Part shown: positions 12,318 through 24,610 of the stretch, piece after piece
Position numbering within the stretch: position 1 is the stretch's first letter
How the letters are laid out: every line of letters begins with the position of its first letter
The notes under the pieces: model-generated
Database searches by the model: none
What the model was told of the DNA's origin: nothing
Seen by the model: only the letters and a program-made list of their open reading frames with translations
NCBI GenBank assembly: GCA_018697195.1
Contig: CM031858.1
Span: forward strand, 127,357,133-127,421,132
Origin: Certhia americana
Taxonomy: Eukaryota > Chordata > Aves > Passeriformes > Certhiidae
Direction: 5' to 3'
DNA length: 64,000 nt
Position numbers and translations under genes: made by a program

Positions 12318-15276
12318 GAATTTCTTATTCTCTAAAATCACACAGGGAAGGTGTGGTCCTTTTGAGATCAGTAAATACAGCATAGTTCATCTCTTCCGAC
12401 CTGATTCCCACTGAGAAGTTCCCACATACAGCAAAATAAATTATCTGCATCTGGTAAGTTTTTTTTTTTATTTTTGTTCTTGAGAATTTGTGCTTTCAAG
12501 ACATTTTGCCCTCAATGTACAATATTCCAATCTTTCACTGCTGTGAGGCCTTCTACTTAATGATGTTAGAAAATTGCAGCAATATATTCTATTCTTTATA
12601 CCAAGGATATCAATAAAAAAACATCCACTCTATATGTCAGTACATCACTAGTTAGCCACCCAGCTTCTGATACATCCATTTTCAGTTCTTTCCATATGAC
12701 AAGTTTCTCTTTAGTAAGCTCTCATCTCCTTTCTCATCTGTCCTCCTTATGTAACAGCCTTTCTCTGTGAAAGCACTTGAATAAATGTTTTTCTATGTAA
12801 AAAGATATGATTTAATTTTTTTTTTCTAAAAAATCAGATATGAGAGAAGATATTGATTTTTTTTTGATTTTTAGTAGGCTAACATGGGTTTAAATCTCAT
12901 TTATTAGTCACACAACTTTTAAAATTATTCTTAGTTTCAGCAGTGTATTCTAAAACATTGTATCTTGCTGAAACTACCTGAAATTATTGCTCTGTAGAAA
13001 CTTTAATTAACTTATACACATAGATGCAATTTGAATTCACCAGTGAAGAGAACTCCTGAAGAAGTTTTGCTACTAGAAAAAGGATTTCCTTTGTCTGTCC
13101 TTTCAGAGGTCCAGGGTGGAGGATTGTCCCCCCTCCACATTCCTCAGATTTTTGATCTATATGGAATAGGATATTTCCTAAGTCTCATTCTCCTGAATCA
13201 TCTTTTTCTCATCGGTCAGCATCCTTGCATTTATTAATAAAAAATAAGAATATGAACTTATTTTTTTATCCAAAAGTTGCTGATTGGTCCTCTTTGAAGT
13301 TTTTGGATTGGTTTTCCCCTTGATATCTCTAATTTGGAGTTGCTTGAACTGAAAAAGTGAATCTTTTTTAATTGCCAATCCAAACCCTTTTTTCTACAAG
13401 AGATACTGGCAAGCCTACAGGTTGCAGTTAGAAGTCTGGATGATGAAGAACTATTAGATTTATGGAAAGCAGATAATTTTTTTCCTCTTTAGCTACTTGT
13501 ATATTTACTTTGACTAAATTACAAAACTTACACCTGAAAATTAATTTTAAAATGTGCCACAGTTTAAACATAGGAAAAAAAAAAAACCCAACTTTTTTTT
13601 TACTCATTTTTCTAATGTCTCATTAGACTTTTCATTAATACTTATATCATCTCCATGAAGGATGCTGCTCTTTTAAATAAGAGCCTTGTTTGACTGATTA
13701 TTTGCTCACTCAAAGAGCAAATTCATTTTATTGCTCCTCTCTTTCAACATATGCATATTTTTCCAGAGTTCCTAAGGACAGCAATCACCTTTGCTTCTCT
13801 TTCTGTAGGTCTCCATAATGTATTGCTTTTCAAATAACATCAGTGCCAAACTGGAAAATAAACCTTCTGACATAGATAAAATATTATTAAGTAATAATTT
13901 TAATGAATTGTTTCCATGAAAATAAAAAGGAATTAATAACAAAATAAGCCTATGTGGCTTGTATTTTTGGCACAGGACCAGGTGGCAAAATCTGCAATTA
14001 ATAACAAATAGCGTGTTGTTCTGTCATAATACTTTCCATTTAAGAGTTTTTGACTTTAGTATAATGATTAATTAAAGTTCATACAGATTCAGTGAAGTTT
14101 TCTGTCTTAACTGGAAGAAACCAAACCATTAATGAAAGGGTCAGATCAAAGACTAAGGAATATAGTTGCTGTCACAATTTTCATGCTTCACTTTGGCATT
14201 GACAATATAAGGATATCTACATCAATGTGTGTAAAGTTTTATCATATCAAGCCTGAGATCTAAGTAATTTATTTATACAGTTGCAGGAAATACTGCAAAA
14301 GTTTGACAATATCTTTTCTGCAAGGAGGTCAGTAGGCTTTTGAAACAGAGGAAATCCAGCACATAAATTACATGTCAGAAGGAAGAAATAGGAAAAATAT
14401 CCTCCAGACAATTTAAATTTAATTAAATGGGGACATAACTGGGTTTATCATGAGAATTTTTCTCTGTGCTTCCATCTAAAGTTTGTGACTGTGAGAGCAG
14501 GACCAATTCCTTAAAATAAAGAGTGGGGTACCACATCTGATAGGTGCTCACTGTTCATGCTGGAAGGGTATGAGATACTTCATATTGCTAACCATTGTTG
14601 TTGAATACATATTTGTTTCTTGAGCTTGATCATTCCAGAACTATATGGTTGACAACTTTGATAAGAAATTTTTAATGTCAGCTACAAACCCATTAATTTA
14701 AACCAATGAGTTTTTATCTGTTCATGGATAATCTAGGCAGAAGTGTAATCAGTATAGAAGGACTTGGGGAAATCCGTCTAAGGTCATTCAGATCAATACA
14801 TACAATTTACTGGAGATATAATTTATAGTTAAACTTTAAAGGCTTATAATTACTGTTTCTAGCAAAATTTTATCTTGAGTTGACTAGTAGAAAGTACACT
14901 TTTTTCTAATACTGTTGTTTAAAATTTCACTGAATTTACTAACATATTTTCATGTTTATTAATGAAGGACTTTTTGTACATGAGATTTTGTCTTGTTTCT
15001 ATTGGGTTTGAGTTATATAAAGTATATTTTAACTTTAAACTCTCATGTCCCAGAAAACAAGTGAACACATATATTTCAAAGCTGTCTTAATCTTTTCAGG
15101 AGGGGAAAAAATAAGAAAAAAAAGGATACCATTAATATAATATGAGGATGGCATTTTTGATCAACCTTAGAGCAAGGAAATCGTGTCTTCAAGTAATATT
15201 TTTCCTGCATTCATTTCTTTTTATGATCAGAAAAAGCTAACAAGAATATATTTGAAAATAATTAAGTTCTAAGGTG
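12318..15276. other. Unassigned AT-rich DNA
   Basis: No transposon or gene recognised. Short poly-T and poly-A runs occur near 12460, 12826 and 13576. Open frames are all under 70 codons. Confidence 0.55.

Positions 15277-15303
<27 letters not shown>
15277..15303. repeat. Poly(A) tract, 27 bases
   Basis: A pure A27 run. The upstream sequence shows no AATAAA within 30 bases and no recognisable retrocopy, so it is listed as a simple repeat and not as a retroposed tail. Confidence 0.95.
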
Positions 15304-15307
<4 letters not shown>

Positions 15308-16883
15308 TACTACATTTCTTTCTTTTTTTCATGAACTGAAAAAAAGAGGAGGTGTAAAAAAAGGGTTAAAATCTTTCATTTCAAACAAAAAACTTCTATG
15401 GGGAATCTAAGATAACTGGCATTTTTCACATTTGGTTTTCAACAGCTTATCTTCCGGTATTTCTGCAGACTTTCCCATATGCTCAAATTTCATATCCTAA
15501 TTTCCCCTACCCTTTAAGTATACTAGTTCAGCACGCCTTCCTTCTTGTTCTTGTTCTACAAACTCCCTAGGGACTTATGTATTTACATCAGAAATTCATA
15601 GAAGAGTCCATTTGGAACATAGCCTGGCCACGTGTTCTATTTTGGAAGCAAGTACATCAAGCCCTTAATTTGTAAGAAGATTTTATATAGCTTCTAGAAA
15701 AATATCTAATCTCATACTTGAGTCTTTCAGCAAAGTGAATTACTGTATCAATTAATATATTACCCATGTTGAGATCTTACTTCAAGGTATTCCTGAGACA
15801 GCATTTCTCAGATAATAAACGTTGGTGCCGCTTTCTGCAAAGTGGTTTAAAAGACTAGCTTATGTCGCAGTTGGGAGACAAACAGGCGACAAGACACACA
15901 CCTTTGAAGTGTTTTTGACCCAATGTGAACCTCAGAGAAAAAATAACATCAGTGTTGTGAAAGTTCTTTACCACCCAGTAATCATTTTTATTGATTTTTC
16001 TTCTGTCTTCAAAGGTTCTACAGAAATTCCTTTTTCTTAGGAAAAGAAAGGTGTTATCTGTATTACACCATTTTCATAGTGTTTAAATCATTTTTTCTGA
16101 CCCAAATTCATATTGAGTGTAAGAGATTTCCCCGAACTTCATTTTCCTAGCTGTTTCGACCATTTCTTTTCCTGAAGACTGAAACTGCTTCTGAGATCCA
16201 CAACTTCAATAAACACAACCAGTAAACTTGATAGTGCTGTGCATATTACATCCAGTTTCCACAGCAGATATTACCTCTTAAAACTACTTTTTAGCTCATT
16301 TCCACTAATTACTGCATAATGAAGTTTATAAATTCAATTGTCCTGGTTATTAGTTTTCTTTCTCTATGTAAATTTATTTTTGTGGTTCACAAGTAAGAGA
16401 TACTTCTACAAGATGAGCATATTGAGATGGTGTATGGCTTGGGGCAATTCATCTACATTTTTTTAATACTATAAATCCATATTTACATCAATTGAAGAGA
16501 GGTCAACAGAGCTGCTTAGGAAGTTTGACTTGCTGCAGCCAGTATTCATTCAAGACACAGCTAGAATTGTTATCTGTCTTCTGAATAACTCACTTCATCA
16601 ACTTGGCTGGCAGCTAATATTTTCTATGATAAAGGTTTTCAAGAGCAAGCTTTTTTTACCAGTAAACTTTTTTTTCTCTTTTAAATTAATCTTTTTTTTC
16701 TTCTGTTCATGCAGTCCATTATTAACTGGGTTTTTTTCATATCCTTATCATGCACCTAGTGTTCTTACTTTCCTAGAGAACAGCTGTATTTTTTAATAAT
16801 CCTGACATCTGCAAAAGGAAATTCTTATCACAGTGATGAACTGCCAAAAATGAAGCATATCCTGACTTAGCCCAGCAGTGTGC

Positions 16884-16929
16884 CTTCAGAAGTGGTATGT
16901 AGTTCATACCACTTCAGAAGTGGTATGTA
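16884..16929. repeat. Mixed direct and inverted repeat
   Basis: CTTCAGAAGTGGTATGTA occurs at 16884-16901 and again at 16912-16929. Between them, CATACCACTTC (16905-16915) is the exact reverse complement of GAAGTGGTATG (16889-16899 and 16917-16927). The central arm can therefore pair with either side. The pattern is typical of a replication template-switch event. Confidence 0.95.
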
Positions 16930-19006
16930 CATGTTCCTAATGGTGCAATAGTTCCTGGCTTACTCCTGATAAAATTTCCTAGACATTATTTCTATAGGAG
17001 ATAAAAATTAGGGAATAAGGTTTTCTTGAGTAGATTTCCTGAACAACATTAGGTGTTTTATTTTCTCATGAAGATACATCTCAGACATCATAAGGGAAGA
17101 CATCTTATGAGTAAAAAGAAGGCAATTGGGACACTGGATTTACTCAAAAGCACTAATTTCTAGCAGTAAGTCATAACTATCCTGCTTTCTTGACCACAGC
17201 TGAAGATGACTTAGAACTCTGCCAACTCCTACAAAGAAATGTCAATATGTAACTTTGAACTAAACATATTTTTCTCTATAGAAACACTGCTGACTTGAGC
17301 TTATGAAAATATTTTTCTCCATAATGTCAGAAAAGTGGTTTTTCAACCTGCAGAAAGACAAATAATAGAAAAAGGCTGCATTTCTTCATGTGTTCTGGGA
17401 TCGATCGATGCAAGTAGAAATTGAAGGGGTTTAAATCTGTTAAAAATGGGTTGTGTTGTTGTATCAGGATTATCAAAGGGTACCAATTGTTTCAAAAAAA
17501 TGGTCTAGTAAACTAAACATGTAACTTCTAATTAAATATGGTTTATCACACAAAACATTAAGTTCTTCAACAATAACATATATTAAATTTAACAGAAATA
17601 AAAACCTGCATTACACTAAAATGGAGAAATACCGTGTGCCTTATGCTTCAAAAATAATTTAAAAATAATTTGCTATTGAGATAAGATAATTTTTTATTTT
17701 TATACCTTCTGAAAGTATTTGAAACTGCTTTCTTCTCAAAGTACTCAAAAAATTAATTTTTTGGTTTTTCTAAAAACTGAAAAAAATGTACAGTTTATAT
17801 ATTTTGTCATATAGAGGTATGATTTGTTTGAACATTTGGTCTTATTTTTTGCATTAGTTATTTTCTGGCAAAATCGTGTACACTGAGAGATTTTATTAAA
17901 TATAGGGACAAGACAAGGAAATGAATTTCCTTTAATGCAGCTGTACATATTGCCGCTAGTCTAAGGATTCAACACAGTCTGACTCAAATGCCTTCTTATA
18001 TTTTGTAAATATCACAAATAAATTTGATAGAACAAGATCCATAAAGAAGAATCATCTTTTCAATGGCCCCTTCAATTTTGAATTATACTTCAAAATAAAA
18101 TTTTAAGGCAACAAAGAAAAACAAAATATAGGCCCCAACTTAGTATCTAATTGCACAGAACAGAATTAAAAAAATATATTTTGCCATTTTCATAGTATTA
18201 AGTCATTCTAAATCAAGAACAATACCATATTTTAAAGGTTTCATTTTTCAAAATAAAAAATACAATAAGCATTTTTGTATGAAAACTTGCAGTCTATCTA
18301 GAAAGGATTTTTGTGGGTTAAAACGTACTGAAACATGCTTTGAATTACCCTACATTTCTTTAAAAATACTTAAGATAGCTCCACTAGGATTTCACTTTCA
18401 GTTTTACAGCTGCTCTGAATCTTAACACTGAGATCTATTATAAGAGAACTGAATATCTAAAAAGGGAATTTTATGCACAGCAATGTCATGGGCAAGATTT
18501 CACAGAACTTGACACAGTAATGGCTTGAATGAAAAAGGAAAACTCAAAAAAATCCCAATACAGTTCAAGGTTTTCAGCCTTTTTAACAATACCTGCTTCT
18601 GTTGATAGACTTTTTGATCATCAGACTATAAATGTAAATAAATGAGATGCCTTTCTTATGCCTTTTCTCTACTTGAGAGTAAATGGATTTCAGATGGAAC
18701 CCTAGTCTTTTTGCATAATTAGTGCTCCACAGCCTGTCTCTTTCTAGCACCCACTCAATGTTAAAGTATTTTCATATTAAGTTGAAGAATATGCCTGAAA
18801 GCCAGATGATAGCTCCTGCTAAACAAACTTAAGAAGGCACTAGTAATCACAAAGAAAGAAAATAACCAGGAATTATATCCCATTAGGACTTAATGAATAC
18901 TGGGAGTCAAACAAAAGTAAATAAATTCAGTAAATTTTATCCATGAGAGAGTATGAGGATTAATCTGTGTGCCTTCTAATTACTGGATGGAACTCCTTTC
19001 CCACAG

Positions 19007-19028
19007 AATGGCTATTTAAATAGCCATT
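19007..19028. repeat. Perfect 22-bp palindrome
   Basis: The sequence reads AATGGCTATTT followed by its exact reverse complement AAATAGCCATT, with no spacer. It does not lie in a recognised element. The function is unknown. Confidence 0.95.
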
Positions 19029-19664
19029 TCAGTCAATAAGGAACATCTGCATGACCAGATACAGCAGGATTACCAAGGAATTATTATTTTCTAGTTCCAA
19101 GTTCCTCTGCTTGGCAAAAAAAAACATACAAAAATTGAATATGAGGGAAGAATACAAATATATAAATTTAAATTTTCATATATAGAAGCAGAACTCTATT
19201 TCTATAAATATCTTCAATAATTTTTTCGGGCATCTGAATCACTTCACCTGAAAATATTTAACTTCACTTTTTCCTGAAAGACTTCTGCTTTCTTAGTTTC
19301 AATGTCTCCAAAAGTCTTTTGTTTGCAAAAATTTTTTTGCTGTTGAGTTTTAAACAGAATTGTTATAGATATAAACAGGTGATAATTCACCAGTGAATTT
19401 TAAAATTACAAACATGGTACACTTCGGAAGTGAAAAAGAATAAGTAAAGGCTGGGTAGCACAACGATAAAGTAATGTCAGAAGTCTTGAATCTACTGAAG
19501 TGGCCACTGGTAGGATGTCCACTGGGTTGTCCCTTGAGAAGGGACAAACCCTCTTCCATGGCAGCAACACAATGTGAAGTAGTCTGAAGATGATGAATGC
19601 ATAGACAAGTGTCACCAGATGTTTATCTCTGATGAAAGGGCAAACAATGAATTGAGTCTATACA

Positions 19665-20114
19665 AAGACCTCAGGGATTGTCCAAAGCAGGGCCACAGGG
19701 AATGTGAAAGGCCTTGAGGGGAGGCTGAATAAAGAGCAGCTGAGGTCATTTGGTCTGTTCAGCCTGGAGAAGAGGAGACTGAGGGGACACCTCACTGCAG
19801 TCTGCAACTCTCCTGTAAAGGGAAGAGGAGGGGAAAACATCGATCCCTTGTGACAAGTGACAGGAAACACATGGAACTGAGTCATGTGAGGTTTAGGTTG
19901 GATATGAGGAAAAAGCTTCTCCTACCCAGTGGGGTTGGTTAGGCACTGGAACAGCTCCCCAGGGAAGTGGTCACGGCATCAAGCCTGACAGAGTTCAAGA
20001 AGCATTCAGACAATGCTCTCAGGCACATTGGGGTGTCCTGTGCTGGGCCAGGAATTGAACTTGTATATGCTGACGGGTCTCTTCCAAATCAGCATATTCT
20101 ATGATACTATGATT
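19665..20114 (+). mobile_element. CR1 LINE, 5'-truncated 3' end
   Basis: The sequence matches the end of ORF2 and the 3' UTR of avian CR1 in sense orientation. Recognisable blocks are TGTTCAGCCTGGAGAAGAGG, GACTGAGGGGACACCTCA, AGGTTGGATATGAGGAAAAA, CACTGGAACAGCTCCCCAGG, and the terminal TTCTATGATACTATGATTT. Translation of the sense strand is broken by stops. About 450 bp remain of an element normally over 4 kb, which is usual for CR1 because reverse transcription starts at the 3' end and stops early. Confidence 0.92.
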
Positions 20115-23100
20115 TATCATGTTTAAAGGTGAAATATCGGGATCAGTCATTATTCACTGGGAGGATGTGATCAAAAAGGATGCCTCTCAACTTAAGGATA
20201 TCTATAGAAAAGTCTGTGGGAAAACATCTGGCATATCCATGCAAGAGAAGATAATTTTTGTTACACCAAGTGGCAAGTCCAAACCACCATCCTAGCTAGG
20301 ATCAGTACCCAGCAATGAAAGTGTGCATTGGTTCACTGACACTTTATCAACTACTGTTTATCTGACAGTCATTTCAAACTGTGAATAACAGTCATGACTC
20401 CTTGACATGGCACAAGGAAATCAGCATTCCAAAGGGACAAATTACATTTGCTTCAGTTTCCTAACGATCTGCTGAAGGAGCAAATCCTGGATTCCTGAGA
20501 GCTTTTCTCATAGCATCAAAAGCAGAAAGCTGAAGAATCTGTTTTCAGTTGCCTGACCTTTGGAGGAAAGTGGTCATAACAAATCTGTGTTTAAATTTCC
20601 CAGACAGGGGAGGAGTGACAAGATTGGTAAGGGTGTTAGAAATTTCAGCTCTGCAAATGTGAGGAAGTCATCTGGTTTGCATTATGATGACCACTACGTA
20701 GAACTCAAATTTTTGTTGACATTTTTTTTTCCCCTGGAAAAATTGTTCCTTTCTGTTGAGAAATTGTGGAGAAATAAATGAAAGCTGAGTAGGAGGAGAT
20801 GTGTGTGTGAGAAGGACTGACACTCTGAGCATTTTCACAGTGGAGGCCTAATGAAAGGGAGATTTGGTGCACAGATGATCTGAAATCATGCCAGATTCTG
20901 ATGCCAGACTTTGAAGGTTACATTTTATATTCAGAAATTAGTGACTTCTTTCTTGATCTGTGATGGGAACACAGTTTGGTTCTGTCCATGGATACTGCTG
21001 ATACATTCTTTAAGCATTTGGGACATTTATATTGGAGAGATATTTGCTTGAGGCTATCACAGAAAAGCCCTAATATGAGTCGAGCATTCAGGGCTAACAT
21101 CACAGACAATGTCTAGAGCCTTTTTCTTCCCCTTTTAACTAACAATGTCAAATGAAGCATGGTCAAGGAGGTTATCAAAAGGTTGCAGTACAGTGAACGC
21201 CTTACAATGATAGCCATTATATCACCTGCTGTGAACATGTGGAAAAGCACAAATATAACAAAGGCTGGTCTTGAAAGTATTGGTGTTAGGATAGCTTGAG
21301 AGCTTCTCTATATAGTGTAAATTTGTGTCTTATTGAAAAAAGAAAAAGGGAGCATAGATGTACTCTACAGCAGATTTCCTTCTCAGGCCTCTATTCCATA
21401 ATGTTTGTTATATTTTTTATATTTTTTTTTTTTAATTTCTCCTTCTGAACAGGTGATTTTTGTCTTGACCAAGGCTACTTAGAGTCTGCTCTGGTTCTGA
21501 CTCATATTTTCTGTGATAGCCCTGTTTTCATCCTTGTTCTGTTAATTTCTCACATCTCAGTAAGCTGATGCCTACTGCAGTTTCCAAATCAAAAACATCA
21601 GCATTACAGTGAAATACTCACTCATTCCAAAATAATGTATTTGCTTAAAAAAATTATTTTTCTCTTTTCCTTTTATATCTGTCTTTCTTTGATGTTTGTG
21701 GCCAAAATCTTTCTTGTGTCTGTAATTAACATGACTCATTTATAGTACTCTTCATCTCCTCACTTCCTTGGAAGCCACATTTGGACAGACTTTAAGCAGA
21801 TCACATTTTCTAAGGATACCCTTTAGCTTTTAATATTTTCTTTGAAATGTTGTAAAAGACAAGTTTAGTCAAATAGCCTGATGAAACAATATTTAATAGT
21901 GACCCCTTTCTATGTATTTTCCTGTAATGAGAATTAAACTTTTGAGTGAAGTAATAAAGTTGTCAATAAATATCATTTCTCTATGGGAAATCTCCTGAGA
22001 TTTCTTTCAAGCTCAATGTTTCTAGATTTCCAAGTACTCTGTATTAGGCATCTGAGCAGTAGAGAGCTCTTAATTGACGGTCTCATGCCTCTGTATGCAC
22101 GACAATTCATGAGCAGCTCAATTTTTCAGCAGTAAAGATTTATTACCCACTATTTACGTTTGTTAATAGAAAGCTCATTCAAATCAGAAGGTTCAAGGAC
22201 ATTTTGAAAACACTCTAAGAATGTGATACTGTGAATAAAATTTCAATGAATTTTTAGATAACACAAATTTATTGAATGTAAAATTTAAGCATTGACATAA
22301 TAACATGAAACTTGGCAAATTAAACTGAACACTTGCACAGAAATGTGTATCTCATCTGTTTTCATGTAATGAAATTCTATGCAATGATTTGTCTGCAAAT
22401 GTCTCCACAAAAATGCAGCTCCAGTTATAAGTCCTACTTTTGGTTTTAGCTGAAATGCCATATTAGGTGGAGAACAGAAGGGAGTATTTTGTTTTGGATC
22501 ATGTGTGCAGCTGCCTCAGTAGCAAGCAGACTTACATCTGCAAAAAGTAACCTCTGTATATGGTTTATAGCAACTTCCTTTGGGCTGAAACATCAGCCTG
22601 ACCTCTCAAGGGACAGGTTCTGGCATGTTTATTGTCACTGAGTACCGTGTATGTCCTCAGCAGTGATCGCAGAGTGTGCTGATGACTAGGACAGAGAAGT
22701 AGCCATGTGTATTCAGACAAAGAACTAAGGCAGAGTTTCCTAAATCCTGTATCCTAGTTGATATTCTCAAGGGCAGTCATCACTAGCAGTTGCTTATAAA
22801 TTTGCTAGAGTTACATTGCTTAACAGCTACTGGAAATCACACCACGTAAATTTAACTGTTGAAAAAGGCCTTTAGAAACCTGATGTTAGGTACTCATATT
22901 CAAAAATCTGACAGTGAAAACTATTTAGATCCAAGATACATTTTGATAAATCTGAACGTATTTGCATACATAAGGTACCCTTTCTTGCTTAATGTATATT
23001 GAAAGGAAAAATAAAATAGCTGGTTTATTTCCAGTTATTAAATAATGCCTTTTCTACTTGGACTCTTAATTAAAAATACTGTCTTTTTCATGACTTTGGA

Positions 23101-24139
23101 GATAGGCCTTGTTTGTCTTTACTGTAGAAATGAATAGTCAATTGTTTAAATGAGCATGCTGCTCACATGTGTTGTTTGTTTTAGCTTTTTTTCCAGTGGA
23201 AAAAAAATTTCCCTTGTAAGGAACAAAAGGGCTTTCAGTGCACTAAACTTTATGGCCTTCTTACCTTTCTTTGTAATAAAAACTTAACACAATAGCAGAA
23301 GGAAAAAAACTGAAGTTTAATTTGAATTATATAGTCAACTTCAGAATTTCTACTCAAGTATATAAATGTTCTGAAAGGTCCAGATATAAGAGTAAATATT
23401 CTACATTAGGACACATATTTTTATATGGTTGGTCAGTGTGTATATGGCAGATGCACACATATATACATATACATATATACACATTCTGATATACATATGT
23501 GTATATCAGAAAGGAAAGAGCATTTTAATATTGCTTCTTGAACTTTTGAATCCATAGGTGTTCCCTACAAACAAGTTTTGTTATCAACTGCTCATTGGCT
23601 CAACATAGCAGTGACAAACTTCCAGCTGCAGGAGCTATCTTGGTTTTCCCGTGGTGTATTTCAGAAGTCAACAGAAGTGGTGGAAAGATCTCTCCAAAAT
23701 TAGCTTTGCTGTGTTGACTCTGGTCATTGCTAAACCTACATCTGTACTGTCCAAGCCTTGCAGAGGCTGTTGATGAACTTAAACCATGTAGAAACTGAAA
23801 CTAAAGGCACCATGAACAAGCCTTCTCAGCAAGTGCAGCTCCAGCCTAGACCAGCATTAGCTGACTCTCTAGTAGAAGAGGTAATATCCAGTTTGTCATC
23901 TTCTACACTGATTTGATAAATCAACAAAATATATGACCATCAGTTACATATTCTTTCACACTTGCCTGTACTAATGGAAAAGTATTGTGACTAGTGAACA
24001 ATGAATTTTCAACATCGTTGATTTGATTTTTTGCTATCCTCTAATTTTATAGTTGGGGTTGGCATCCTCACTTTTTTATGCACTTGAAGCCAAGATCAAA
24101 TAAAGTTTCAGGTTTATTTCCTAAAGATCTGTCTGTTTT
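20115..24139. other. Unassigned DNA
   Basis: No gene or repeat family recognised. The 20115-20900 part is somewhat less AT-rich than the rest but has no family signature I know. An ATAC/ATAT-rich microsatellite-like stretch and a hairpin lie at 23454-23511. Confidence 0.5.
23454..23511. repeat. ATAC/ATAT-rich tract ending in a 12-bp hairpin
   Basis: Alternating purine-pyrimidine sequence (ACACATATATACATATACAT) runs into TTCTGATATACA (23484-23495). That segment is exactly complementary to TGTATATCAGAA (23500-23511) across the loop TATG. Confidence 0.9.
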
Positions 24140-24610
24140 TGAGTTCTCAGGGAATCCTGATTGCTGTGAAATGAGGGTAAGGTGAGGCAATTATCTGAAC
24201 GGCAGGTCAAATCTGATTGTTGAAATTCAAAGCTCTAACAGAAAACTCCAGGTAAAAATCACAGAGGAAACATGAGCAAGTAACCCAAAAAGCCTATAAA
24301 ACAACCAGCAAGTTTCAGAAAAAAGTTTGTACAGAGCTTTTGTTTGAATGACCTCTGATACCCAGCTGTGTTGGGAAAAGGTTGGGTGGGATCTGGGTGA
24401 GGAGTTGAAAGAGCCCTTACCTGACTTTGAGGTGAGAATACTTAAACAGGCTCATAGAGACATAGAATCTGCCTTGGGGGAATGCACCTGTTGAAAGCAT
24501 TACATATAAACTGTTTAAAACCTCCCGCAGAACACTGAATTCATCGTTATGAAGCAAAATAAACCTTCTAAACTGCTTGTCTTCCTCTGAAAACTACAAA
24601 GAAAATTGTT
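24140..24610 (+). mobile_element. Possible LTR-like segment, family not recognised
   Basis: The segment has an LTR-like order of signals: a TATA-like CCTATAAAAC (TATAAA at 24295-24300), then about 260 bases later AATAAA (24558-24563) followed by a T- and C-rich stretch (CTGCTTGTCTTCCTCTG). It is less AT-rich than its flanks. I could not match it to a known family, and no TG/CA ends or target duplication are evident. It may be ordinary unique sequence. Confidence 0.25.

Larger units (their letters stand above)
15304..19664. other. Unassigned AT-rich DNA
   Basis: No gene or transposon family recognised. Two local structures (16884-16929 and 19007-19028) are listed separately. The open frames are short and have no domain. 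Confidence 0.55.

Noticed and set aside
15277..15303. Poly(A) tail of a processed pseudogene
   Set aside because: No polyadenylation signal, parent gene similarity or flanking target duplication is visible upstream.
24456..24475. CATAGAGACATAGAATC as a CR1 3' octamer end
   Set aside because: The sequence after it does not continue into CR1 3' UTR text, so two octamer-like words alone are not enough.
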